DNA from: Arthrobacter sp. 9V
Lineage (GTDB): Bacteria; Actinomycetota; Actinomycetes; Actinomycetales; Micrococcaceae
Length of the DNA stretch: 64,000 bases
Direction: 5' to 3'
NCBI RefSeq assembly: GCF_902506065.1
Contig: NZ_LR732912.1
Span: 1,286,387-1,350,386 of the forward strand
Positions 1-9,100 of this stretch are shown piece after piece (within the stretch, counting starts at the first letter, position 1; every line of letters starts with the position of its first letter). Below the pieces are notes generated by a model. It had not been told where the DNA came from. It searched no databases and saw only the letters and a list, made by a program, of their open reading frames with translations. The translations under genes were made by a program, and so were the position numbers.

Positions 1-6
1 GTCAGC

Positions 7-474
7 ATGTTTGGGACCGCACTCCTGGTTCTGATGCTCGCAGGGAGCATCGGGGTTGTTGTTTCCTTTGCCGGCATGGGCCTTGTGTTGTTGCTCATCG
101 CGGCCTTGCTTCGGAGCAAGCTGAACCAAGTGCCCCGCATCCGGCCGGTCATGGGCTCACGGGCTCCGGGTAAGTTCTCCTCCGGCCTTGGGCTTGCGGC
201 CTTCTTCTCGGTGATCTTTGGAGTTGGGCTTTTCCCCGTCGTAAGTCCGTTGCTTGATGAAGGGCCCGCCCACATCATCGGTTTTTTCGCGGCATTCCTC
301 TTGTTGCTCCTGGCCACAGGGAGCCTGTTTGCTGCCCCGGCGTATTTCGCCCAACATGCCCGGGAGCATTTTCGCAGGAGGATTGCTGCCGACCCGCAGC
401 TTCGCCGAGCGCTTGAAGAGATGTCCGTGACATGGCACGACCCCGCGGGGAACCGGCCGTTCGGCCCACTCTGA
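7..474 (+). CDS. Hypothetical membrane protein, possibly 5'-truncated by the window edge
   Basis: This is a 155-residue protein with three hydrophobic stretches (about residues 4-36, 57-80 and 88-115) and a basic, charged C-terminal tail, so it is probably an integral membrane protein with a cytoplasmic tail. I do not recognise a family. The reading frame is still open at base 1, so the ATG at base 7 may be internal and the true start may lie outside the window. No ribosome binding site can be judged. It is followed by about 100 bases before glpD and need not be in that operon. Confidence 0.55.
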   Translation: MFGTALLVLMLAGSIGVVVSFAGMGLVLLLIAALLRSKLNQVPRIRPVMGSRAPGKFSSGLGLAAFFSVIFGVGLFPVVSPLLDEGPAHIIGFFAAFLLLLLATGSLFAAPAYFAQHAREHFRRRIAADPQLRRALEEMSVTWHDPAGNRPFGPL

Positions 475-575
475 CAGGCGCATTGCCGAAGACCGTCCCT
501 GAGCGCCCTGCCCAAGCCGGCAAGCAACAAGTAGGGTAGGGGACTACCAAGCTGTTGCGTTTGAGGAGGGGTCCG

Positions 576-2330
576 ATGAGCAATGTTGCAGGCGGTCCGC
601 AGGTACATTCACCGGGAGCACTGAGCCCGGAATCCCGCGCCGCATCAATCGAAGTCTTGAAAGCCACTGCTCAAGCGGGCAAAGAGCTGGACATCCTGAT
701 TGTTGGAGGCGGCGTGGTGGGTGCCGGCGCAGCCTTGGATGCCGTTACCCGTGGGCTCACGGTAGGCATCGTCGAGGCCCGGGACTGGTCCTCCGGCACG
801 TCGTCCCGATCCTCGAAGCTCATCCACGGTGGACTGCGATACCTGGAGATGCTCGATTTCGGCTTGGTGCAGGAAGCCCTCCAGGAACGGGGGCTGCTGA
901 TCCAGCGCATTGCTCCGCACCTGGTGCGCCCAGTCCCTTTCCTTTACCCTCTGACGCGCCGTATCTGGGAGCGCCCCTATGTGGGTGCGGGAATTATGCT
1001 CTATGACACTTTGGGTCTGACCTCCGGCAACAGCCGGGGCGTCCCCATGCATAAGCACCTGTTCCGTCGCGGAACACTCCGCGCAGCTCCGAGCCTCAAG
1101 GAAGATGCCTTCGTAGGCTCCATCCGCTACTACGATGCCCAGGTAGACGATGCCCGCTTGGTAGTTAACCTCGTGAGGACCGCGGCGCACTATGGCGCCC
1201 ACGCCGCGAATCGGGTCCGGGTGGTGGACTTCCTCCGTGAAGGGGAACGCGTTGTTGGCGCCAAAGTGGAAAACCAAGAGGACGGCAGCGTCTTTGAGAT
1301 AAGGGCCAAACAAGTGGTCAACGCCACCGGCGTTTGGACCGATGAAACGCAGGCAATGGTGACGGACCGTGGCCAGCTCAAGGTCCGCGCATCCAAAGGA
1401 ATCCACCTTGTGGTTCCGCGGGACCGGTTCCAGTCCACCGTGGGGCTGATTCTTCGCACCGAAAAATCCGTGCTCTTTGTGATCCCCTGGGGTCGCCACT
1501 GGATCATCGGCACTACTGATACTGATTGGACGCTGGACAAAGCCCATCCGGCAGCTTCCAGCAAGGACATCGATTATGTCCTGGAGCATGTCAATAAAGT
1601 TCTCAAACGCCCCCTGACCCGTGAAGATGTGGAAGGAGTGTACGCAGGCCTCCGCCCGCTGCTGGCCGGGGACAATGACTCCACCGCCAAGCTGTCCCGG
1701 GAGCATGTGGTGGCGCATCCGGTGCCCGGACTCGTGGTGGTGGCCGGCGGAAAGTACACAACGTACCGGGTCATGGCCAAGGATGCCGTGGACGAGGCAA
1801 CCAGGGCCATGGACGAACGCGTTCCATCCAGCTGCACAGAGACCATTCCGCTCCTTGGGGCAGAGGGATTCAAGGCTGCTTGGAACCGGCGCAGCAGGCT
1901 GGCAGAACAGGCTGGAGTGCACGTAGCAAGGGTGGAGCACCTGCTCAACCGCTTCGGATCCATGACCCCCGAGGTCCTTGAGATCATCGCCGCCCGGCCG
2001 GAACTGGGGGAGCCCCTCCCCGGAGCGGACGACTACTTGGCCGCGGAAGTTGTTTATGCAACTACCCACGAGGGCGCACGCCACGTTGACGACGTCCTGA
2101 CCCGCCGCACCCGTATCTCCATCGAAGCATGGGACCGGGGTGTGTCTGCTGCGCCTGTAGTAGCTAAGCTGATGGGAGAAATCCTGGACTGGAGCGAAAC
2201 CCAGCGGGAAAGCGAAATCAGGCACTACCTGGCGCGCGTGGAAGCCGAAAGGCTCAGCCAGCAGCAACCCGATGACGAATCGGCCGATGCTGCGCGCATG
2301 GGAGTGGATGACATCGTCCCCCTTCGCTGA
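576..2330 (+). CDS. glpD: Glycerol-3-phosphate dehydrogenase, FAD-dependent (GlpD)
   Basis: This enzyme oxidises sn-glycerol-3-phosphate to dihydroxyacetone phosphate at the membrane and passes electrons to the quinone pool. The protein has 584 residues, normal for the family. The FAD dinucleotide-binding motif GGGVVGAG lies near residue 45, followed by the GlpD signature with SSRSSKLIHGGLRYLE around residues 80-95. The GTTDTD substrate-region motif is near residue 312 and a C-terminal helical domain ends the protein. I chose the ATG at 576 because GAGGAGGGG lies 5-12 bases upstream; a TTG at 555 is in frame but precedes that site. The next gene (PTS EIIA) follows after 47 bases and may be cotranscribed. 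No glpF or glpK is nearby. Confidence 0.95.
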   Translation: MSNVAGGPQVHSPGALSPESRAASIEVLKATAQAGKELDILIVGGGVVGAGAALDAVTRGLTVGIVEARDWSSGTSSRSSKLIHGGLRYLEMLDFGLVQEALQERGLLIQRIAPHLVRPVPFLYPLTRRIWERPYVGAGIMLYDTLGLTSGNSRGVPMHKHLFRRGTLRAAPSLKEDAFVGSIRYYDAQVDDARLVVNLVRTAAHYGAHAANRVRVVDFLREGERVVGAKVENQEDGSVFEIRAKQVVNATGVWTDETQAMVTDRGQLKVRASKGIHLVVPRDRFQSTVGLILRTEKSVLFVIPWGRHWIIGTTDTDWTLDKAHPAASSKDIDYVLEHVNKVLKRPLTREDVEGVYAGLRPLLAGDNDSTAKLSREHVVAHPVPGLVVVAGGKYTTYRVMAKDAVDEATRAMDERVPSSCTETIPLLGAEGFKAAWNRRSRLAEQAGVHVARVEHLLNRFGSMTPEVLEIIAARPELGEPLPGADDYLAAEVVYATTHEGARHVDDVLTRRTRISIEAWDRGVSAAPVVAKLMGEILDWSETQRESEIRHYLARVEAERLSQQQPDDESADAARMGVDDIVPLR

Positions 2331-2377
2331 CCAGCTCAAGGAATTGAGGCCGGCAGGCCACACGGAGGGAACACAAC

Positions 2378-2866
2378 TTGGCTGAACCACTTGACCGGTA
2401 CGACGCGGAACTGACAACCCCGGATACGGTCATCCTCGAACTTGTTGCCCAGGACAAAATCGACGCCGCAGCGCAACTCGCTCACAGGCTCCACGCAGCT
2501 GGCAGGATTACCAATCTCGAGGGCTTTCTGGAGCAGGTGCACTCACGGGAGCACCAGCTTGCCACCGGTCTTCCCGGCGGAATCGGCCTACCGCATGCCC
2601 GCAGTGAGTTCGTGGACAGGATCTCAATAGCCGTTGGTGTGACCAAATTCGGGCATGCCTTGGACTTCGGCGCCACTGACGGTCCGGCAACCCTGATCCT
2701 CCTCATCGCCACGCCCGCCAGTTCCTTCTCGGATCACCTCGAGGTTCTTGCCACCTTGGCCCGGTCCCTTTCGAAGGAGTCCTTCCGGGAGTCCCTTCGC
2801 CGGGCGCACGACACCGAGGTCATTTCCGAACTCATCAACTCCAGCCTGGTGTTTTTCGACCACTAG
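2378..2866 (+). CDS. Stand-alone PTS EIIA-type (fructose/mannitol family) protein
   Basis: This 162-residue protein has the EIIA type-2 fold of the phosphoenolpyruvate:sugar phosphotransferase system. The likely phosphorylated histidine is His73 in GIGLPHAR, the hallmark of the fructose/mannitol IIA family. A TTG start is used, supported by GGAGGG eight bases upstream. No EIIB, EIIC, HPr or EI gene lies nearby, so it either serves a permease encoded elsewhere or acts as a regulatory EIIA. Its position directly after glpD suggests a link with glycerol metabolism, but this is inference only. Confidence 0.85.
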   Translation: MAEPLDRYDAELTTPDTVILELVAQDKIDAAAQLAHRLHAAGRITNLEGFLEQVHSREHQLATGLPGGIGLPHARSEFVDRISIAVGVTKFGHALDFGATDGPATLILLIATPASSFSDHLEVLATLARSLSKESFRESLRRAHDTEVISELINSSLVFFDH

Positions 2867-2936
2867 AGATTGGGGCCCTGCTGACCCATTCCAGGCCGTT
2901 TCGTTGTTCTACAGCCGGACGAAGTACGGTTAAGGG

Positions 2937-3809
2937 GTGTTGAAAACCGCGTTGAAACCCCGCTGGATCGCAGGACTGATCTTTGCACTTCTGCTGTCCG
3001 GGGTGTTTGTGCTGCTCAGCCAATGGCAGCTCAGCCGGTCCGCCCAACACGAGCCCCCGGCGCCGTCCAGCATCGAGGAAGTAAAACCCCTGGTGGACGT
3101 CCTCCAGCCGGGCGGGTTCTTTCCCGGTTCCGTCTCGGACCAGATGGTCTCCGCCACTGGTACGTATGATCCCGGGAAGCAGGTCCTCGTAGAGGGCCGC
3201 CTTTACAACAACCAAAAAGGTTTCTGGATTGTCTCCGCCTTTGCCGTCGACGACGCCCCCACGCTTAAGGGCGCCGGTGCCTCTTCCCGGACGTGGATTC
3301 CGGTGGCCCGCGGCTGGGTGGCTGATGCCGCCCAAGCCGGCCCGCCGCCGTCGGGAACCATCACTGTCACCGGTCGCCTGATCCCCTCTGAAGCGCCCGT
3401 TCCAAACGTCGACGCCGGTCCGGACCGCGCGTCGGCAGTTTCCTCAGCGGAGCTCATCAACAAGTGGGAAGTGTCCAGTTACCAAGGCTTCATCGCCGCC
3501 ACCTCCGAAGTTTCGGGCGGTGCCGCGATTCCCCTTGGAGACGACGTCAAGGCGCTCAACATCCCGCCGCAGCCTCCTGCAGAGCAGGTCAACTGGTTGA
3601 ACCTCTTCTATGCAGTGGAATGGGTTGTGTTCGCCGGGTTCTCGATTTTCATTTGGTGGCGGCTGGTGAAGGACGACTACCGGCGCGACCTCGAAGAAGA
3701 TGAGGACGAGGACGACGAGTTCGACGACGACGAGGCCACAGCAGCCGGCCAACCCGAGACAACCACAGAACCTACAAGCCCAGAGCCAGAACAAAAGGTG
3801 CAGCAATGA
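2937..3809 (+). CDS. SURF1 family cytochrome oxidase biogenesis protein
   Basis: SURF1/Shy1 proteins help assemble haem-copper cytochrome c oxidase in the membrane. The 290-residue product shows the expected plan: an N-terminal membrane helix at about residues 10-28 followed by QWQLSRS, a large extracytoplasmic domain with VEGRLYNNQKGFWI and WIPVARGW, and a second helix at about residues 222-245 (LFYAVEWVVFAGFSIFIWW). An unusually acidic tail rich in Asp and Glu follows the second helix. The start is GTG at 2937, with TTG at 2940 an alternative. The stop overlaps the next ATG by four bases (ATGA), so it is coupled to the DUF3817 gene. Confidence 0.9.
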   Translation: MLKTALKPRWIAGLIFALLLSGVFVLLSQWQLSRSAQHEPPAPSSIEEVKPLVDVLQPGGFFPGSVSDQMVSATGTYDPGKQVLVEGRLYNNQKGFWIVSAFAVDDAPTLKGAGASSRTWIPVARGWVADAAQAGPPPSGTITVTGRLIPSEAPVPNVDAGPDRASAVSSAELINKWEVSSYQGFIAATSEVSGGAAIPLGDDVKALNIPPQPPAEQVNWLNLFYAVEWVVFAGFSIFIWWRLVKDDYRRDLEEDEDEDDEFDDDEATAAGQPETTTEPTSPEPEQKVQQ

Positions 3810-4306
3810 TTGAGCCAAAACCGGCCATCCAGCCCGAACAGTCCGGACCCAAGCCCAAGAAGCGGCGATTCGGCGGGACAGAAGCACAAATCCGTTCGGC
3901 GTTGAAGTTCTATAAAGTCATGGCGTACCTCACCGGCGCCATGCTTCTCCTGCTGTGCGCCGAGCTGATCGCCCGCTACGGCTTCGGTGTCTCACTTTTT
4001 GCCGGCGGTACCGACGCAGTGACGGGCCAGCCGTTTGGTTTCGGTTTTGCAGAGTCAGAACCCAAGGGCGTCATTGGCGGCTTCAACATCTCCACCTCGG
4101 TGCTCATTGTTCACGGCTGGATGTACGTGGTCTACCTGATTTCGAACTTCCGTCTCTGGTCTCTGATGCGGTGGCCGTTCTCCAAAATGGTCCTCTTGGC
4201 GCTTGGTGGCGTCGTTCCGCTGCTCTCCTTCATTGTGGAGAAGAAGTTCCACGCACAGGTGGAAGCGGAACTCGCAGCCAATCCGCAGGCGTCCAAGCGC
4301 TACTAG
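3806..4306 (+). CDS. DUF3817 family integral membrane protein
   Basis: This 166-residue protein starts with a proline- and lysine-rich cytoplasmic segment. About three hydrophobic helices follow (near residues 35-55, 90-112 and 122-145), with the conserved YKVMAYLTGAMLL and STSVLIVHGWMYVVYL segments typical of actinobacterial DUF3817 proteins. The function is unknown. It starts inside the stop of SURF1 (ATGA) and precedes guaA by 105 bases; that three-gene order is common in actinobacteria. It may be related to respiratory membrane biogenesis because of the coupling to SURF1, but nothing in the sequence proves it. Confidence 0.8.
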   Translation: MIEPKPAIQPEQSGPKPKKRRFGGTEAQIRSALKFYKVMAYLTGAMLLLLCAELIARYGFGVSLFAGGTDAVTGQPFGFGFAESEPKGVIGGFNISTSVLIVHGWMYVVYLISNFRLWSLMRWPFSKMVLLALGGVVPLLSFIVEKKFHAQVEAELAANPQASKRY

Positions 4307-4399
4307 GACGTAAGGGATCCAAATGTGAGATCCCTAACGGCGGGGCCGTTTTGGGCCTCAAGCGCCTTTGCCGACGTGCACCGGGGCGGCCCGGCAAAG

Positions 4400-4405
4400 T
4401 AGTCT
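4400..4405 (+). promoter_or_regulatory. -10 box for leaderless guaA
   Basis: TAGTCT fits TANNNT and ends six bases before the GTG start. There is no Shine-Dalgarno sequence, so the guaA mRNA probably begins at its start codon. Confidence 0.6.
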
Positions 4406-4411
4406 TGTCTG

Positions 4412-6001
4412 GTGACTACTCCCACCGCACCCCAAACTTCCCAGAAGCCGGTGCTGGTTGTTGACTACGGTGCCCAGTACGCGCAGCTGATTGCCCGCCG
4501 CGTCCGCGAAGCGAATGTGTATTCGGAAATTGTTCCGCATACCTTCACCACCGAGCAGCTTCTGGCCAAAGACCCGGCAGCCATCATTCTCTCCGGAGGG
4601 CCCTCCAGCGTTTATGCGGAGGGCGCGCCGTTCGTGGGTGCTGACCTCTTCGAGGCCGGCGTTCCCGTTTTCGGCATCTGCTACGGATTCCAGGCCATGG
4701 CGAACGCCCTGGGCGGCAAGGTGGCCCAGACCGGTTTGCGGGAGTACGGTGCCACCGAAGCACTTCTCGTGGGTGATGCACGCTCCATCCTGGACGGTGT
4801 CCCGTCGTCCCAGAACACGTGGATGAGCCACGGAGACTCGGTTCACGAAGCCCCGGAGGGCTTCGAAGTTCTGGCCACGACGGCCGGTGCCCCTGTGGCT
4901 GCCTTCGCCAATGATGAGAAGCGCCTCTACGGTGTGCAGTGGCACCCCGAAGTTAAGCACTCCGTCCTTGGACAGCACGTCCTGGAGAACTTCCTGTTCA
5001 AGGGTGCGGGCTTGAGCCCCAACTGGACCACAGGCAACATCCTCGAAGAGCAGGTGGACCGGATCCGCCAGCAGATCGGCGACTCCAAGGTCATCTGTGG
5101 CCTCTCCGGTGGAGTGGACTCAGCCGTAGCTGCCGCTTTGGTTCAGCGCGCTGTCGGTGACCAGCTGACGTGTGTGTTTGTTGATCACGGACTCCTGCGT
5201 GAAGGCGAAGCCGAGCAGGTGGAACGCGACTTCGTGGCAGCCACCGGCGTCAAGCTGTACGTTGCCAACGAGCAAGAACGTTTCCAGTCGGCATTGGCCG
5301 GCGTCAGCGATCCTGAGACCAAGCGCAAGATCATTGGCCGCGAATTCATCCGCGCCTTCGAGGAAGCGGAGCGGGCCATCATCGCCCAGGCCGCTGCCGA
5401 GGGTGAAAAGATCAAGTTCCTTGTCCAGGGCACCCTGTACCCGGACGTCGTCGAATCAGGCGGCGGTGAAGGTGCGGCAAACATCAAGAGCCACCACAAC
5501 GTGGGTGGGCTCCCGGAGGATCTGCAGTTCGAGCTCGTTGAGCCGCTGCGGGCCTTGTTCAAGGATGAAGTCCGCGCCGTGGGTGCGCAGCTTGGCTTGC
5601 CGCAGGAAATCGTCGGCCGCCAGCCGTTCCCGGGTCCGGGCCTGGGAATCCGCATTGTGGGCGAAGTGACCAAGGAACGCCTGGACCTGCTGCGTAAGGC
5701 TGATGCCATCGCTCGCGCGGAGCTCACCGCCGCAGGTTTGGATAACGACGTCTGGCAGATGCCCGTGGTCCTCTTGGCCGACGTGCGCAGTGTGGGAGTC
5801 CAGGGCGACGGCCGCACCTACGGCCACCCGATCGTGCTTCGTCCGGTGTCTTCGGAAGACGCCATGACGGCGGACTGGTCGCGCTTGCCGTATGACCTTC
5901 TTGCCCGGATCTCCAACAGGATCACCAACGAGGTGGATGGAGTTAACCGCGTGGTACTGGACGTCACCAGCAAGCCACCGGGAACCATCGAGTGGGAATA
6001 G
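4412..6001 (+). CDS. guaA: GMP synthase, glutamine-hydrolysing
   Basis: GuaA converts XMP, ATP and glutamine to GMP, the last step of guanine nucleotide synthesis. The 529-residue protein has the class I amidotransferase domain first: nucleophile Cys90 in GICYG, with His178 and Glu180 in WHPE. The ATP pyrophosphatase PP-loop SGGVDS follows at about residues 232-237, then the dimerisation domain ending in KPPGTIEWE. All catalytic residues are present. The start is GTG, six bases after a TAGTCT -10 box, so the message is probably leaderless. A strong hairpin terminator follows the stop. Confidence 0.97.
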   Translation: MTTPTAPQTSQKPVLVVDYGAQYAQLIARRVREANVYSEIVPHTFTTEQLLAKDPAAIILSGGPSSVYAEGAPFVGADLFEAGVPVFGICYGFQAMANALGGKVAQTGLREYGATEALLVGDARSILDGVPSSQNTWMSHGDSVHEAPEGFEVLATTAGAPVAAFANDEKRLYGVQWHPEVKHSVLGQHVLENFLFKGAGLSPNWTTGNILEEQVDRIRQQIGDSKVICGLSGGVDSAVAAALVQRAVGDQLTCVFVDHGLLREGEAEQVERDFVAATGVKLYVANEQERFQSALAGVSDPETKRKIIGREFIRAFEEAERAIIAQAAAEGEKIKFLVQGTLYPDVVESGGGEGAANIKSHHNVGGLPEDLQFELVEPLRALFKDEVRAVGAQLGLPQEIVGRQPFPGPGLGIRIVGEVTKERLDLLRKADAIARAELTAAGLDNDVWQMPVVLLADVRSVGVQGDGRTYGHPIVLRPVSSEDAMTADWSRLPYDLLARISNRITNEVDGVNRVVLDVTSKPPGTIEWE

Positions 6002-6010
6002 CACTTTGAG

Positions 6011-6044
6011 TGGCCGGCTTCCTTTGGGAGGCCGGCCATTTTGC
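6011..6044 (+). terminator. Rho-independent terminator after guaA
   Basis: Arms TGGCCGGC (6011-6018) and GCCGGCCA (6031-6038), extended inward by further pairs around a TTTG loop, are followed by TTTTGC. It lies ten bases after the guaA stop. Confidence 0.8.
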
Positions 6045-6148
6045 TTGAATCCGGGGTGCTTCCGTCCTGCCAACCACCGGCAGCTGTGAAATGACGGCGA
6101 ATTTCGCGTGGAACAGCGTTGCGGAGCGAGGTGTCCGAGGATTCCCGC

Positions 6149-6154
6149 TACCCT
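6149..6154 (+). promoter_or_regulatory. -10 box fixing the start of the helicase-like gene
   Basis: TACCCT ends seven bases before ATG 6162, the spacing seen for the other leaderless genes here. It argues against the upstream GTG at 6108 as the start. Confidence 0.5.
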
Positions 6155-6161
6155 CGAAAGT

Positions 6162-9100
6162 ATGCCGGTATGGTCCAAGGCGTCTAAAGCTAGTACAGAA
6201 AAGAAGGCAGAAGTCGTGTCAGTAGGTCAAGGCCAGGAAGAGGGCTCCGAAGAGCTCCGTAAATGGCTGTCTGGTCTCAAACCCGTCACCGGGGCGGACA
6301 CAATGCTGCGCTTCGTCAAGACGCCTGAAGGCGCTATCGATCTCAGCAATGCCCACCCGTCAGGGCTGGCGCAGTTGCTCGCAGGCAGACGAACACGTCT
6401 GTCCACCCTCATCAGGGATCGTCAACAGTACTTGGTGGCGGCCAGGGCGGCCCGCAACATCCGGTCCAAGATCTTCGAGCTCAGCAACGACCGCGGCATA
6501 GAGGCCGGGTACTTGTCCGCCGGGACCGTGGTGTGGACTTCCGCCGTAGGAGGCAAGCCCCAGCGCGTTTCGGCACCCGTGATGCTCACGTCCATCGTGC
6601 TGACTGTCAGGCCGGGCGAGGACGACTTTGAGCTCCAGCTCACCGAGCAAGCGCGAATGAACCCGGCACTGGTGCGTCATCTGAAGACAGTTCACGGCAT
6701 CGTTTTCGACGTCAACGCCGTGGCGCGCATGGCTTACAACACTGCCCGGCTTGATCCCCAGCCTGTCCTGGACCGTTTGTCAACGCTGATTCAGCCGATC
6801 CACGGTGCCGAGGTGGAGTTCAACCTGCTGGTCACTACGCTGGCTGACTTGTCGGGCAACCTCGATGATCCTTGGATCAACATGAACAACCCCACAGTGG
6901 CGGCGCTCTCAACTGCCGCCAACGGTGGAGATATTGAGCCCGAGCCGATCAAAGCGGGCCGGTTCCCCAGCCTGGACCTTCGGGATCCGGCTGATGAACT
7001 TCTTTTGCTCGATGCCGACACTGATCAGCAGTATGTGGTGGATGCCGTTCGGGCCGGCGACTCCCTGGTTGTCAGCACCCCACCGGGCAGCGGCCAGACG
7101 CAAACCGCTATCAATGCGATCGGTGCGTTGGTCAGCGAAGGCAAGTCCGTCCTGGTGGTGGGAGACAGGCAAGCAAGCCTGGCGGGACTTTCGGGCCACC
7201 TTGAATCGTTGGGCCTCGAATCCATCCTCTTCAGGCCCGGCAACGGCACCACGCCGCAGCAGCTCAAAGGCCAGCTGGTCAGGGCCATCATGCGCAATGA
7301 GAAAGCGCTTGAACCACAGCTTGGCAACCTCCATCAAACACTGACCGGCCACCGCCATGCCCTGATGGACCACGTAGCGTCCCTGCATAACGTTCGGGAA
7401 CGCTGGGGTTGCTCGCCCTATCAGGCAATGCAGTCGCTTGCTGAACTGACATCGATACACCCGGCACCCTCCACAACGGTGCGCCTGAAGCGAAGCGTCC
7501 TGGACAACATCAAGGATCGTGAAGAACTCGCGGGCCGCCTGCGTCGGGCTGCAGAGCTTGGCAGCTTTAGCAGTGCCTCCACTTCCAGCCCGTGGTACGG
7601 CGCCCGTTTGGTGACCCGTAAGGAGACCGAGGAAGCACAGCAGCTTGCGCGCCTGGCAGAGGAGAAGTTGCCGGTCCTGCGGGACCGAATGAAGCAGGTC
7701 TCCGATCACGCCGAGATTCGCCTGGGTGAGACTTTCACTGAGTGGGGCGCCCAGCTGGAACTGCTGATCGCCGTCCGGGAGAGCCTGGATAAGTTCACAC
7801 CGGACATCTTCGACCGTCCGGTGCACGATCTCATTTCCGCCACTGCCAGCTCTGCCTGGCGCCGTGAACGTAATCTTGAGATGCCCTCGATGCAGCGCTC
7901 CCGTCTGCGCAGGGTGGCTAAGGAATATGTTCGGCCCGGTGTTCACATTGCGGACCTCCACAGCTCCCTGGTCCTGGTCCAGGAGCAGCGGGCTCTGTGG
8001 GCAGGCTACGCCACCACCCAGCGACACCCGGCAGTTCCCTCGGGCCTCGCCGACCTCGGCGCGCTCTACCGGGAACTCGATGGCGAGCTGCGCCGACTTG
8101 GTGATGCGCTCAAGCACACCTCGGATGGCGGCTCCCTCCACGGGACACCATACCTGCAACTCATGGAACGGCTGGAGCGGCTTGTTGCTGACACGGCCAC
8201 GTTGGAGACACTTCCGGAGCGGACGCTCCTCATCGAGGAAATGCGCGAGCACGGACTCGGGGAGCTGCTGGCTGACCTTGCTGCCCGGGAAGTCCAGGCG
8301 TCGTCCGTAGCCGCCGAATTGGATCTGGCCTGGTGGCAGTCCGCCTTGGAAGCCATGATCAGCGGTGATGATTACCTCGCCATGTCTGACGGTGATTCCT
8401 TGCGCCGGCTCGAAGCGGAGTACCGCCTTGCCGACCAAGCGCATATTGCCAGTGGCGCCGCTCGCCTCCGTTGGCAGCTGGCACAGAAATGGCGTCAGGG
8501 TCTTCTTGAGCACCCACGGCAGGCGGAACTGCTCCGTGCGCTGTTGAAGGATGGCCGGGTGACATTGCCCGCGCTGAGCGCCCAGGCGCCGGATCTGGTA
8601 CCGCTGCTTGTCCCGGTTTGGTCCGTCAGCCCTTACTTGCTCACCGGGGTTCTCCCCGCAGAGCAGAAATTCGACGCCGTGGTGATCATCGACGCCGAAT
8701 CCACTTCGTTGCAGGCCGTTCTCCCGGCAATCGCGAGAGCGCGCCAAGTGGTTGCCTTCGGTGATGCCAAGATTGCCCACGCGCGCACGTTCAGCGTTGC
8801 CGTGGAGCCCCCCGTTGCCGGTGTAGCCAGCCATGAGAACGTGGACAGCGCCTTCAAGGCATTGTCCAGGGTCCTTCCCACATGGCAACTGAACTGGGTC
8901 TACCGTGCGGTGGACGAGGACCTGATCCTCCAGTTGAGCAAGAACTATTACGACGGCGGACTGCGCCGTTTGCCCGACGGCAACTCGGTCACGGGCCTGG
9001 ACCGTTCGATCCACGTGGAGTACATTCCGGACGGTACCGGCTTGCCCGGGGCTGATCACGAGGGCGTCGAGTCCGTCACCGCGGAGGTAAACCGCGTGGT

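Noticed and set aside
645..2417. Long open frame on the opposite strand of glpD
   Set aside because: It mirrors the codon phase of a well-recognised high-GC gene, with no domain, start signal or conservation pattern of its own.
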